Program-made: the position numbers and the translations under genes
Part shown: positions 17,149 through 26,186 of the stretch, piece after piece
Position numbering within the stretch: position 1 is the first letter of the stretch
Layout of the letters: every line of letters starts with the position of its first letter
Assembly (NCBI GenBank): GCA_022822785.1
Contig: JAJEAL010000134.1
Location: 1-64,000, forward strand
Direction of reading: 5' to 3'
From: Candidatus Poribacteria bacterium
Lineage (GTDB): Bacteria > Poribacteria > WGA-4E > PCPOR2b
DNA: 64,000 nucleotides
The notes under the pieces: model-generated
The model's input: only the letters and a program-made list of their open reading frames with translations
Told to the model about the DNA's origin: nothing
Databases searched by the model: none

Positions 17149-19128
17149 ATGACTGAAAATGTACAGGAACGTCAAGGGTTGAGAACGCTTCAACCGGAGG
17201 ATATTGTCGAGATGAGGGGGCTCAGTGGATTAACGATTTCCCCTGATGGCAAATGGGCGATATTTGTCCGAACTGTTCCGGTTCTTGAAGCTGAGAAAAG
17301 TGAACACCGGGGTCATATCTGGCTGGTTTCAACCGATGGTGGTGAACCGTTCCAGTTGACGAATGGTCCCCATGGAGACGGCAATCCGCAATGGTCACCG
17401 GACAGTAGGCGACTTGCCTTCGTCTCAAGGCGTGGAGATGGTAAAGCACAAATCTGGATTATTCCGGTCGCGGGGGGTGAGGCAAAACAGCTGACTTATG
17501 CAGAAAACGGTGCCTCCAATCCGCAGTGGTCATCTGACGGGAAACGTATTGCATTTCTCAGGACAGAGCAGGATAGCGAGGCGGATGAGAAGCGGAAGAA
17601 AGCCAAGGATGACCGGGTGATCATGGGTGTAGATGACTTCAAGCAGCAGCATCTGTGGGTTATCGACGCCGAAACATTGCACGATGAGCCTGCGCCTCTT
17701 TTTAGCTTGCCGGAGGAAGGCTCAGATGAGAACGTTAATTTGGACAAATCTCAGAGACTGACGTCGGGCGATTTCCACGTCAGTGAACCGCGTTGGTCGC
17801 CGGATGGGAAACAGATTACTTTTGTCTCGTCACCTTCCCCAAAGGCGGACGATATGATGTTTAGTGGGACTGTTCAGGTCATCGACGTTGAAACCAAGAA
17901 CGTCCGGAAATTGACAGCGCACACCGGCGGCGAAAGTGCACCGCGCTGGTCGCCGGGTGGGGAGCAGATTGCATACTTGCATAGTCCAGAACGTTATGGT
18001 CAGAAAGATTTGCATCTCATCTCGGCGGAAGGGGGCACATCAACAAATCTAACTGCCGTGCGGCTTGATCGTAATGCCGAGGCACCGGTCTGGTCCCCGG
18101 AGGGCGAGGCAATCTACTTTATCGCAATGGATCGGGTGCGCTGGCAGCTTTATTCTGCTTCAAAGGTGGATGGCGAAATTCGTCAGATTACTCATGGCGA
18201 TTGGGTCATTGGCGGGATCTCCATCGCTGATGACAGTGATACATTCGTGTGCACTCGTAGCGAGGCATACGCCCCACCGGATATTTGGATCGGCTCTCTC
18301 CGTACAGGGGAGATGGAGCAGCTTACGAAACTCAATCCACAACTAGAAAATATCACACTCGGTGAGGTGCGTGTTATTCAGTGGCGAAGCAGCGATGGGC
18401 TTGAGATTGAGGGTTTACTCTGTTTGCCTGTTGGGTATGAAACGGGTAGAAGCTATCCACTCATTGTCGAGCCACACGGTGGGCCCCGGAGTTCACGCGA
18501 TTTGGGGTTCAAACCGACATGGCACTATTTTAGTGGGGAAGGGTTTGCTTACTTTGCTCCTAATTTTCGTGGCGGGGATGGATACGGAAACGACTTTGCC
18601 ACTGCGAACTATAATGACTGGGGCGGCGGCGACTATCAGGACATCATGACAGGAGTTGATTTTCTGATTGAAGAGGGAATTGCCGATCCTGACCGGCTAA
18701 TCGTTGGCGGTTCAAGCTATGGTGGGTACATGACAGGTTGGATTGTTACCCACACCAATCGCTTCAAAGCTGCCTGTAACGTTTGTGGCGTCAACAACTT
18801 GGTCAGTTTTTACGCACAGACTGATATTCCGCACTTTATGTCGCTCTACTTTTCAGGGCCGCCATCACAACAGTTAGCATTGTATCGTGAGCGATCGCCG
18901 ATTAGTCATGTGGACCGGGCTCAGACCCCAACCCTTGTCTTGCACGGTGAGGAAGATATCCGGGTTCCTTTACCACAATCAGAGGAATTCTACGCTGGAC
19001 TCAAGGCTAGCGGTGTCGAAACGGCGTTCGTCAAATATCCACGCGAGGGGCATAGCATTGGAGAGCCGCGGCATCAGTTGGATATGCTCAAGCGTCAGTT
19101 GGCGTGGTACAACAAGTACCTACCATGA
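17149..19128 (+). CDS. S9 family prolyl oligopeptidase / acylaminoacyl-peptidase-like
   Basis: 659 residues from the ATG at 17149 (AGGAG 11 nt upstream); a TTG eight codons earlier lacks such a site. Residues 20-370 are a WD40-like beta-propeller with repeated WSPDG/WSSDG motifs that gates the active site. Residues about 400-659 are an alpha/beta hydrolase with nucleophile Ser523 (GGSSYGGYMTG), Asp603 (HGEEDIRVPL) and His635 (REGHSIG). It should hydrolyse short peptides or N-acyl peptides. No signal peptide is present, so it is cytoplasmic. Length fits the family. Confidence 0.9.
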   Translation: MTENVQERQGLRTLQPEDIVEMRGLSGLTISPDGKWAIFVRTVPVLEAEKSEHRGHIWLVSTDGGEPFQLTNGPHGDGNPQWSPDSRRLAFVSRRGDGKAQIWIIPVAGGEAKQLTYAENGASNPQWSSDGKRIAFLRTEQDSEADEKRKKAKDDRVIMGVDDFKQQHLWVIDAETLHDEPAPLFSLPEEGSDENVNLDKSQRLTSGDFHVSEPRWSPDGKQITFVSSPSPKADDMMFSGTVQVIDVETKNVRKLTAHTGGESAPRWSPGGEQIAYLHSPERYGQKDLHLISAEGGTSTNLTAVRLDRNAEAPVWSPEGEAIYFIAMDRVRWQLYSASKVDGEIRQITHGDWVIGGISIADDSDTFVCTRSEAYAPPDIWIGSLRTGEMEQLTKLNPQLENITLGEVRVIQWRSSDGLEIEGLLCLPVGYETGRSYPLIVEPHGGPRSSRDLGFKPTWHYFSGEGFAYFAPNFRGGDGYGNDFATANYNDWGGGDYQDIMTGVDFLIEEGIADPDRLIVGGSSYGGYMTGWIVTHTNRFKAACNVCGVNNLVSFYAQTDIPHFMSLYFSGPPSQQLALYRERSPISHVDRAQTPTLVLHGEEDIRVPLPQSEEFYAGLKASGVETAFVKYPREGHSIGEPRHQLDMLKRQLAWYNKYLP

Positions 19129-19199
19129 TGCGAAAGGGAACTGACGAGAGGGGAGCGAGTGACTTCTTTGCTCTATTTTGAAGTTTATATGTTTTCGGG

Positions 19200-19229
19200 T
19201 TGACCGCTTTCTCTAAGTGGGGTTATAAT
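19200..19229 (+). promoter_or_regulatory. Sigma70-type promoter candidate
   Basis: TTGACC (19200-19205), an 18-nt spacer and TATAAT (19224-19229), about 130 nt upstream of the acyl-CoA synthetase start. Confidence 0.55.
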
Positions 19230-19359
19230 GCTCGTAAGCGCAAAAGATGGTTGACAAGCGCTGTGAGCGTTGAAGTTCGTTTAGTAGCCGAGACAGGTGA
19301 AGGATAGTTACGGAAACATTTTCCAGATTCTCCATAATCCGAATATGAGGAGGTCGATC

Positions 19360-21153
19360 ATGGACAAAATAACAATCAACCAGATGGTACAAAATACCAT
19401 CCGGCAACACGGCTCCAAGCCTGCGTTATCTTACAAAGTTGACAAGCAGTATCAGGACATCTCTTATGCGACACTTGCAGATCGGATTAAGCATTTTTGC
19501 TTAGGATTGGCTGAACTTGGTATGCAGAAAGGCGATCGGGTTGCCCTGCTATCAGAGAACCGTCCAGAGTGGGCGATAACCGACCTAGCCGTGCTTGCTG
19601 GAGGTGGGGTGACTGTACCTATGTTTTCGACGCTGACGTCCGCACAGGTGGAGTACATCGTCAGGGATTCGGGTGCAAAAATCCTCTGTTTATCCAGTGA
19701 AAGCCAGTTGGAGAAAGTCAAAGCCTTTGATACAAATGTCCCGACGAGCCTTCAGCATGTTATTATTTTTGATGACATGCAGGAGGACTCAGTCCGCGCA
19801 TTCGATGAGGTATGCACGCTCGGGCAGGAGGTGGAGAACGGGGATGAGATTTACCAACAAGCGCGTGAGGCGGTTGATCCTGACGACCTCGCCTCGATCA
19901 TTTATACTTCCGGCACAACAGGCGACCCGAAGGGCGCAATGCTGACCCACGGCAATTTTATGTCAAACGTGCAGGCGGCGACAGGGATTGTGTCAATCAC
20001 TCCTGATGACATTTTTCTCTCCTTCCTTCCATTATCGCATGTATTTGAACGGATGGGTGGGCACTATCTACCACTTAGCGGTGGTGCGAACATTGCGTAT
20101 GCTGAAAGTTTGTTCACTATTCGCCAAGATATGCAGGATGTTCGCCCAACAATTATGATGAGTGTGCCCCGTCTTTATGAAGGGATGCACGAAAGAATCC
20201 TCCGCTCCGTCAAAGAAGGTTCTGGTCTCAAACAGAAGATTTTCCACTGGAGTGTCGGTGTCGGCGGGAGGGTGAGTCAAGCTATTCAGCAGAAGAGGAA
20301 GCCATCCTCCATCCTATCGTTGAAGGCGGGTCTTGCCGATAAGCTGGTCTTCCAGAAACTTAAGGCAGCAACCGGTGGACGTCTACGCTTCTTTGTCTCC
20401 GGTGGGGCTCCCTTATCGCAAGCGATTGCGGAGTTCTTCCATGCAGCGGGGATCCTTATCCTTGAGGGGTATGGTTTGACCGAAACCTCACCTGTCATCA
20501 GTGTGAACCGTCCGAATCAGTGGAAGTTTGGCACTGTGGGCCCCATCGTGCCGGGGGTGGAGGTGAAGATTGCTGAAGATGGCGAGATTCTGTCACGGGG
20601 ACCGCACATCATGCAGGGCTATTTCAACAAGCCGGGGGACACAGCGGAAGCTATCGACTCAGAGGGTTGGTTCCACACAGGTGATATTGGAGAGATTGAT
20701 GAGGAAGGGTTTCTAAAGATAACCGATCGGAAGAAAAATATCCTCGTTCTCTCTAACGGGAAAAACGTTGCCCCACAACCCATTGAGAATCAACTGAAGC
20801 AGAGCCCCTACATCAGCGAAATCATGCTGCTTGGCGATCAGCGTAGCACTGTCACTGCGCTCATCGTGCCAAGCTTTGATGAGCTTAAGGAGTACGCGAC
20901 GGAACAGCAGCTTGAGGCGGGGGACATTGCGGCACTCGTCCAAACACCAGAGATTCAGCGGTTGATTCGGGCTGAAATCAACCAATATTCTGCCGATTTT
21001 GCTGACTTTGAGCGGGTACGGCGGTTCACTTTACTGGCAGAGGAATTTTCGCAGGAAGCGGGGGATATAACGCCGACGCTCAAACTGAAGCGACAGGTCA
21101 TTATGGAGAAGCATAAGGCAGCGATTGACCAGATGTATGGCGATGATGGTTAG
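19360..21153 (+). CDS. Long-chain fatty acid-CoA ligase (AMP-forming)
   Basis: 597 residues from the ATG at 19360, with GAGGAGG 6 nt upstream; the frame is open further back to 19297 without a ribosome site. The AMP-binding P-loop is YTSGTTGDPKGAMLTHGN (about residue 184). ILEGYGLTETSPV, the GWFHTGDIG aspartate motif and ITDRKKNILVLSNGKNVAPQPIEN complete the ANL-family signature. The length and overall pattern match long-chain (FadD15/ACSL-type) synthetases. It activates fatty acids to acyl-CoA for beta-oxidation or lipid synthesis at the inner membrane. Confidence 0.9.
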   Translation: MDKITINQMVQNTIRQHGSKPALSYKVDKQYQDISYATLADRIKHFCLGLAELGMQKGDRVALLSENRPEWAITDLAVLAGGGVTVPMFSTLTSAQVEYIVRDSGAKILCLSSESQLEKVKAFDTNVPTSLQHVIIFDDMQEDSVRAFDEVCTLGQEVENGDEIYQQAREAVDPDDLASIIYTSGTTGDPKGAMLTHGNFMSNVQAATGIVSITPDDIFLSFLPLSHVFERMGGHYLPLSGGANIAYAESLFTIRQDMQDVRPTIMMSVPRLYEGMHERILRSVKEGSGLKQKIFHWSVGVGGRVSQAIQQKRKPSSILSLKAGLADKLVFQKLKAATGGRLRFFVSGGAPLSQAIAEFFHAAGILILEGYGLTETSPVISVNRPNQWKFGTVGPIVPGVEVKIAEDGEILSRGPHIMQGYFNKPGDTAEAIDSEGWFHTGDIGEIDEEGFLKITDRKKNILVLSNGKNVAPQPIENQLKQSPYISEIMLLGDQRSTVTALIVPSFDELKEYATEQQLEAGDIAALVQTPEIQRLIRAEINQYSADFADFERVRRFTLLAEEFSQEAGDITPTLKLKRQVIMEKHKAAIDQMYGDDG

Positions 21154-21196
21154 AAATCTGCTATAGCTTCTCTATGTGTGATGTAACCACGAAGGT

Positions 21197-21790
21197 CTAA
21201 CTGGGATGGCGAGTGAGGGGCGTTCCTTCGCGCGCAGCCATCCGCTCAAATGCGCTGGGGGATTGGCGCGATTTCCAAGCATCGACTAGCACGTTTACAT
21301 TGGTCTGGTTCGGCTGCATTGAGTCGATTTCCAGATCGTATTCAGCGAAACTGTGTATTACTTGATAGTCCTGCCGAGCTTCCCCAACTCGTCGATCCCC
21401 TCTTTCACGCTCTCTGTGCTCAAGCTCAGGAAGTGGACAGTGCACGCCGACAAAGAATACATCCAAGCCGGTGAGTAATGTTACCAGCTCAGACATCCAC
21501 GTCTCATTTTCAATAATGTGATCGACGATGAGATTGTTGCCTGCTTCTGCCAAAACTGGCAAACACCGATGAAACCCATCGAAAACAGCAGGTCGCATAG
21601 TTGACCAATCAATTTCACCGCTGCGAATACGCGCCATCGGTAGGGCGTTTGAATCGCGGAGGTGGTCAAACGAAAAGTGCCAGAATGGCATTGACAGCGT
21701 TTGTTGCAATTCGCGTGCAAGCGTTGACTTCCCAGAGCTTGACGCACCGTTGATGAGAATGATTTTCCCTAATTCGCGCCTGGTGTCCAT
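21197..21790 (-). CDS. Chloramphenicol phosphotransferase-like P-loop kinase
   Basis: 197 residues. The Walker A motif is INGASSSGKSTLA (residues about 12-24). FSFDHLRD, NNLIVDHII, and FFVGVHCPLPELEHRERERGDRRVGEARQQ-like stretch (residues about 118-140) match the chloramphenicol 3-O-phosphotransferase-like family. Related enzymes phosphorylate chloramphenicol or unknown small molecules. Weak ribosome site. It opens the minus-strand block of small-molecule-modifying genes that runs to about 40.3 kb. The true substrate is unknown. Confidence 0.8.
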   Translation of the reverse strand: MDTRRELGKIILINGASSSGKSTLARELQQTLSMPFWHFSFDHLRDSNALPMARIRSGEIDWSTMRPAVFDGFHRCLPVLAEAGNNLIVDHIIENETWMSELVTLLTGLDVFFVGVHCPLPELEHRERERGDRRVGEARQDYQVIHSFAEYDLEIDSMQPNQTNVNVLVDAWKSRQSPSAFERMAAREGTPLTRHPS

Positions 21791-21831
21791 AAGGTTTCTG
21801 GTATCAAGAGGATTATACTCCTATCTGAATT

Positions 21832-22758
21832 CTATTTATCTACTTGTTCGATGCGCCCGAAATCTCTCAACGTTTTTAACGTATCGACTGTGAACTTGGA
21901 TTGCCATTCCTTTTTGGCTATTTGCCACGTTTCTGGATGTTGATCTCCCCAAGAAAAATTCGGAGACCAAGAGCCGTCCCCGCCTTGCTGCTCGATCTCG
22001 AAATCCAAGTTCATCTCCACCTCCTCCTTGAATTCAGCGGCGAGGGGTGATTCTGGAGAGGAAACCAACCACAGAGGTTTGAGCACGTAGCCAGTCAGCT
22101 GCTCTGGACTTTGGGCGATACGAGGTGCCGCTGCTTGGGCGAGTTTTTCCCAAACCTTCTCGCTATTCGGTAGAGTCTCCGTCTCTGCGAGTTTAACGAA
22201 ACAGAGGATATCGTGCATCTCCATTTTGTCGGATAGGGAATCCAGATATTCCAGAAGGGTTGCGGCTAATGGCTTCAGCAATTCTGTCGGCACTCCATCG
22301 CTGAATTCGTGCAGGTATCCGACAATCTCAGCACGCGGATTGATCAAAAACTGACCGAAATTTTCAGGGCTGTCTTCATAATTCCACCAAGGGGCGTGAG
22401 GTGCCTCCTCCACTTCAGGTGGAATGATTTGCCATACCCTCCGGGACTTGTCGTAGGTCGAGACAAAATACTCGATTCCTTTCCGTACCAGCGGGTGCTC
22501 CGCAGGTGCCCGAATTTCCCTGAGAACTTGAAAACCTACCGTGGTCGCGATCGCAGACGAAGCCGATGTCCTGATATCAGGTTCCAGACTGTTGCCAAAA
22601 CCCCCGTCATCGTTTTGATAAGATGCGAGTGCGGTAAGGACAGCATCGGCAGATCCACCCTCAAAGTGAAATTCAAAACGTCTTTGGTCCAACTCCCGTC
22701 CTTGATCCATTATGAAGTTCTTCGCGCTCTGAAATGCAGCTTGCGTCAGTTTTTTCAT
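21832..22758 (-). CDS. Alpha/alpha-toroid (prenyltransferase/squalene-cyclase-like) protein
   Basis: 308 residues; AGGGGGA before the ATG at 22758. The QNDDGGFGNSLEPD motif near residue 50 resembles the QW motif of terpenoid-cyclase/prenyltransferase toroids, and GGDGSWSPNFSWGDQHPETW near the C-terminus is a second such repeat. No DxDD or DCTAE cyclase catalytic motif is seen, so it is probably a non-enzymatic or uncharacterised toroid protein. No signal peptide. Confidence 0.6.
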   Translation of the reverse strand: MKKLTQAAFQSAKNFIMDQGRELDQRRFEFHFEGGSADAVLTALASYQNDDGGFGNSLEPDIRTSASSAIATTVGFQVLREIRAPAEHPLVRKGIEYFVSTYDKSRRVWQIIPPEVEEAPHAPWWNYEDSPENFGQFLINPRAEIVGYLHEFSDGVPTELLKPLAATLLEYLDSLSDKMEMHDILCFVKLAETETLPNSEKVWEKLAQAAAPRIAQSPEQLTGYVLKPLWLVSSPESPLAAEFKEEVEMNLDFEIEQQGGDGSWSPNFSWGDQHPETWQIAKKEWQSKFTVDTLKTLRDFGRIEQVDK

Positions 22759-22893
22759 TTTTCCCCCTAATCATTGTAGTAAGTGAGATGATAGAGGTAA
22801 TTATAACATAACATGTGTTAAGTATCAAGAGAAAATTCCAGATTACGTGTCGAGTATGGAAACTCGACCTACGGGCTGTCTAGCAACCTGTCC

Positions 22894-23649
22894 TTAGCCT
22901 GTCCGAAGAAGTTTCTTAGCTGATTTAGACCAATCTTTCTTGAGTTCCTGAGGTATTCGAAGGCGTTCACTCGCATGAGGGAATACGCGCGTATAACCGA
23001 GATCAAGCATTGGGCGGTTCGTGTCGGTTCTGTTCGGCATCCCCGCGTGCCACAGTCGCATATCACGAAGGATCAGAGAGCCCATCGGCATTGTCGCCTG
23101 TAGGGAGGGGAGGTGCTTTCCTCGTTCTCCTAGATTTTGGACATCTGATGGTGGACAGTCCATAATTAGATGCGAGGTGGGCCAGATCTTGGTGGCTCCA
23201 TTTTCCTCTGAAAAATCGATTAGCGGGATGTCTACATAAATACCTGAAACAGGAAGTACGCAGAGCAGTTCAGGAAATAGGTGGTTACCATCACGATGGG
23301 GGATGCTGTCTACCTCGTTTTCGTCTGCGTTTGGGGGGCTGTCATGGATCCAAGAGAGGAACAGGGCTACCTTCTTGCCCATGGCGGCTTCAATGACTTG
23401 GAGGGCGAACGGATTGGCGATAAACTGGTGATGCAGGTACGGCATTTCGTTTGCATGACGAACCTTACGCCTCCTGCCGCGTCGGATTGCATCAAAATAG
23501 GCGGTTTGTGCCTCTTTGACAATATCGAGCGGCACAGCATTCTCAAGGATTACCGCTCCAACTTCTCGCAGCAACCGGAGAGCCAAATCCAAGTTAGCCT
23601 CATTCATTTTTCCGTCCTTTTTCTCTGCATCAGTAATCTGTATCCGCAT
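22894..23649 (-). CDS. Phytanoyl-CoA dioxygenase family protein
   Basis: 251 residues from the ATG at 23649, which has GAGGGG 4 nt upstream; the frame stays open to 23706, and upstream ATGs would overlap the preceding methyltransferase stop. The 2-oxoglutarate/Fe(II) facial triad is visible: SIPHRDGNH (H-x-D), LRDMRLWHAGMPN (distal His), and RPMLDLGYTR for 2-oxoglutarate. PhyH-family enzymes hydroxylate small molecules. The substrate is unknown. It follows a methyltransferase with a short gap, suggesting they are co-transcribed and modify the same compound. Confidence 0.85.
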   Translation of the reverse strand: MRIQITDAEKKDGKMNEANLDLALRLLREVGAVILENAVPLDIVKEAQTAYFDAIRRGRRRKVRHANEMPYLHHQFIANPFALQVIEAAMGKKVALFLSWIHDSPPNADENEVDSIPHRDGNHLFPELLCVLPVSGIYVDIPLIDFSEENGATKIWPTSHLIMDCPPSDVQNLGERGKHLPSLQATMPMGSLILRDMRLWHAGMPNRTDTNRPMLDLGYTRVFPHASERLRIPQELKKDWSKSAKKLLRTG

Positions 23650-23680
23650 TTTTCCCCTCATATATTCGATTGTATGGGAC

Positions 23681-24493
23681 TCAGTCATCTGATTTTTGGC
23701 CCACATAGAGTATGTGTCTGGACGAAGCTACGATGCTTTGTTCTGCACTGATTTTGAATAGGAGATCCAACCAAAGGTCTCTCTGCTTCTCTTCAAGTGT
23801 GTTGTAGCTCTCATCGTCTGCAGAGATAGCCGGCTCGACACCTGCAATCTTGAGGGTGCGGAATCCCACATTCTCGTGCATAGGGGCAATCTCATCCAAC
23901 CGGGCAAAATAGCCGCGGAAGCCACCCCTTGGGGCATCAGCAGGGCGGTGACCATCTCTAACTAGTGACCAAACCTCTTTCTGGTTCTCAATCCACGAAG
24001 AGTGCTCCTTGATGAGGTTCCCGAGAATACCGAATCTGGAAATGAGCGCAGAAAAGATTACTCCCCCCGGCTTTAGACAGGCGTAGGCTGACCGCAGTGC
24101 TGCTGTTCGATCGGTTTCAAGCAGCAGATGGTACAGAGGGCCCATAAGCAGAACGGCCTCGAACTCGCCGCGCGGAATCCCATCTAGCTTGCGTGCATCG
24201 CCAATCCGGAAATCAATCTGATCGGCAAGGTCAAGTTCTTCTGATCTCGTCTTGCACCGGGTCACGTATTCATCGGCAAGGTCGACAGCTGTGATCTGGT
24301 AGCCTCGTTGTGCTAGAGGAAAGGTGTAAAACCCCGTGCCGAAACCAACTTCGAGGAGTCTGCCGTGCGTTGGCAGGTACAGATTCAAATAGCACCAAGT
24401 AATATCAGCTTCAAGTTGGTGTCGCTCCAATCTGTTTGCCTCAACATCCCAGCCAGCATTGTACATTTCGCGTATGTCGGTTAGGTCATCCAT
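23681..24493 (-). CDS. Class I SAM-dependent methyltransferase
   Basis: 270 residues. Motif I is LLEVGFGTGFYTFPLA (about residue 43), motif II-like acid ITAVDLADEYV, DFRIGDARKL for the adenine contact and FEAVLLMGPLYHLL for motif IV. The pattern is that of small-molecule methyltransferases. Immediately upstream of the PhyH gene on the same strand; a two-gene unit is likely. Start ATG has only a weak ribosome site. Confidence 0.85.
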   Translation of the reverse strand: MDDLTDIREMYNAGWDVEANRLERHQLEADITWCYLNLYLPTHGRLLEVGFGTGFYTFPLAQRGYQITAVDLADEYVTRCKTRSEELDLADQIDFRIGDARKLDGIPRGEFEAVLLMGPLYHLLLETDRTAALRSAYACLKPGGVIFSALISRFGILGNLIKEHSSWIENQKEVWSLVRDGHRPADAPRGGFRGYFARLDEIAPMHENVGFRTLKIAGVEPAISADDESYNTLEEKQRDLWLDLLFKISAEQSIVASSRHILYVGQKSDD

Positions 24494-24620
24494 AATAATC
24501 GGTGATTTTTCTTTATTTTTCGATTCAGTTCAATCATGTCAAAAATTGTCGAAAGGCGACTTCCGCTCAGACGCAGCTTTTAGGTTGAGTTGAGGGCGAT
24601 CAATTTACAGCACTACCTGT

Positions 24621-25598
24621 TCATCCGAGATGAACCCACCAATCGAGATTCGTCATCTCTTTTACTTGTTTGTTACGTATCTTCCTTTTGATTGCGTGTG
24701 CATACATGGACAAATCGGTGCTCTGTCCACATCTGACTGAGAAAATAGATCGCAATACACTTTTAATTTCAGACTCGATAAATCCCGCAATAGATAGAAT
24801 CTCTTCCACGTCTTTCACTTCAACTAATCTTGCAATCGCGGTCTTGACATCTTTTGGGAAGACTGAGATTCGTTGGAAATGGGCGGATCGCCACTTGAAG
24901 GGAGGTGTGAACTGGTCGCTCAAAGTGAACCCTAATTCCATTACCTCATCGACGAACCGACTCGTACAGAGAAGAACTCCTATCGGATCCCTGCGAGCGA
25001 TTAATCGATTGAGATTGTAGGTTGGTCCTGCATTCCAAACTCGAAATACAGAACGACTGATTAAAGCTAACTTGACATTTATTGGAACGAATTTTGTCCA
25101 GTCCCGCCACATCTCCTCAAACCATGTCCCATGAAAAACTGCACCTTGACCTGCGTCAAAAAGCTGTTCTGTCCAGCGACGCCCTAGAAAGCCATTGCGC
25201 TCGATGAGCGGAATCCAATCCTCTTCTCTATCTACGGGTCCCTCAAGACCTGTTATCAAACGAAGAAGCGAATGTGCTTCTTGGACGCCGGTCCTACGTG
25301 GCTCAGGTCCATCGTAGCCAATCCAGGGCACACCATCAATTTCATCGGGCATCTTTGCGATGGCTTTTTCTAGCGCGGAAACATGTTCGTTATAGGCTTC
25401 GCCCTTTAAGACAAAGGTGAGATACGGACCCCACATGTGATCACGAGACCAATCGTCATCAAGCTGGACGTTCTGTGAGGTGCCTCCAAAACAACCCACT
25501 GCACATACATTGAGCAGGTCAAGTTGCTGAAGTAAGGGGCGTCCGCGTTCCTCAAACAACCGACGTGAAAGTTCAAGGGCTTTGATACGAGTTGTCAA
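24621..25598 (-). CDS. DUF4037-like nucleotidyltransferase-fold protein (copy 1)
   Basis: 325 residues from a TTG start at 25598, supported by AAGGAG 9 nt upstream. GCFGGTSQNVQLDDDWSRDHMWGPYLTFVL corresponds to the G-S-x..D-D..S-x-D-H-x-W-G-P motif of DUF4037 proteins, which are related to nucleotidyltransferases. It resembles the protein at 27222-28286 (SGSDVLGFDTHRSTDHGWGP) in domain order, including the IARRDP/RNKLEWYPND-like middle region. Function unknown; possible nucleotidyl transfer to a small molecule. The gene lies next to a 454-bp MITE-like repeat. Confidence 0.7.
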   Translation of the reverse strand: MTTRIKALELSRRLFEERGRPLLQQLDLLNVCAVGCFGGTSQNVQLDDDWSRDHMWGPYLTFVLKGEAYNEHVSALEKAIAKMPDEIDGVPWIGYDGPEPRRTGVQEAHSLLRLITGLEGPVDREEDWIPLIERNGFLGRRWTEQLFDAGQGAVFHGTWFEEMWRDWTKFVPINVKLALISRSVFRVWNAGPTYNLNRLIARRDPIGVLLCTSRFVDEVMELGFTLSDQFTPPFKWRSAHFQRISVFPKDVKTAIARLVEVKDVEEILSIAGFIESEIKSVLRSIFSVRCGQSTDLSMYAHAIKRKIRNKQVKEMTNLDWWVHLG

Positions 25599-25856
25599 TT
25601 TCGCGGTCTCCTTGTGCGAGGCGATCTTGGATAGTCGATATTGCTGACAGTCTCAGACAGCAAGCGTGCTTAGATGTTACCGGAGCAACATTGGTGATGG
25701 GTTTGTGTATCGACTCACGTTCCGACTTATGGTAGATTTTAGAATTACTTGGACACTATGAACGATTAGGTCAGAAACTTGTTGGCAGAGTTATGGTACA
25801 CGGTGCACGGCTCCGATGTAAAGGGCAATTTGCCATAAGTCGCGTTTGCGGGGTAA

Positions 25857-25887
25857 GATCACAATCTAACAGATCGTGGTACAAAAA
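25857..25887. repeat. Remnant of second repeat family inside element A
   Basis: GATCACAATCT next to AGATCGTGGTAC plus an A-run. The same two ends bracket the 200-bp repeat at 49427-49630, so this may be an interior-deleted copy. Confidence 0.45.
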
Positions 25888-25943
25888 AACTTAGGAGTTA
25901 CGTAGTTGAGTGTTCAACCCCTCCGTTCCGAGGAGTCTTTGAC

Positions 25944-26121
25944 TTGTAGTTCGGCGATTTATCGCCGATGGACACCGTTCTCCACGCCCGATAAATCGGG
26001 CAACTACAATAGACGCGCCACCAAGAAGTTCGTAGGGAACAACGATCCTCCGTTCCGACTGTCCCCTGGTCTCGATTTATCGGACGATGTAATCGGGGAG
26101 AGTCCGAGAGTTGTTCCCTAC
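25944..26121. repeat. Nested palindromes inside element A
   Basis: TTGTAGTT (25944) and AACTACAA (26002) bracket two palindromes, CGGCGATTTATCGCCG and GCCCGATAAATCGGGC. Next to them, GTAGGGAACAAC (26032-26043) and GTTGTTCCCTAC (26110-26121) are perfect 12-bp inverted repeats. Confidence 0.6.
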
Positions 26122-26186
26122 TGAAGTGCGTAAGCCCTAAAAACTATTTACTTTGAATGTCTACTTATTTCTATAATTCACCATAG

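Larger units (their letters stand above)
25730..26183. mobile_element. MITE-like element A (454 bp) in a 588-nt gene-free stretch
   Basis: Left end TGGTAGATTTTAGAATTA and right end TATAATTCACCA are imperfect inverted repeats, flanked by TA on each side (25728-25729, 26184-26185), like Tc1/IS630-type MITEs. The interior is longer than in copies B and D and holds nested palindromes and a remnant of a second repeat family (25857-25887). No transposase frame is present. The right end is 3 nt from the stop codon of the gene at 26187. Confidence 0.65.
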
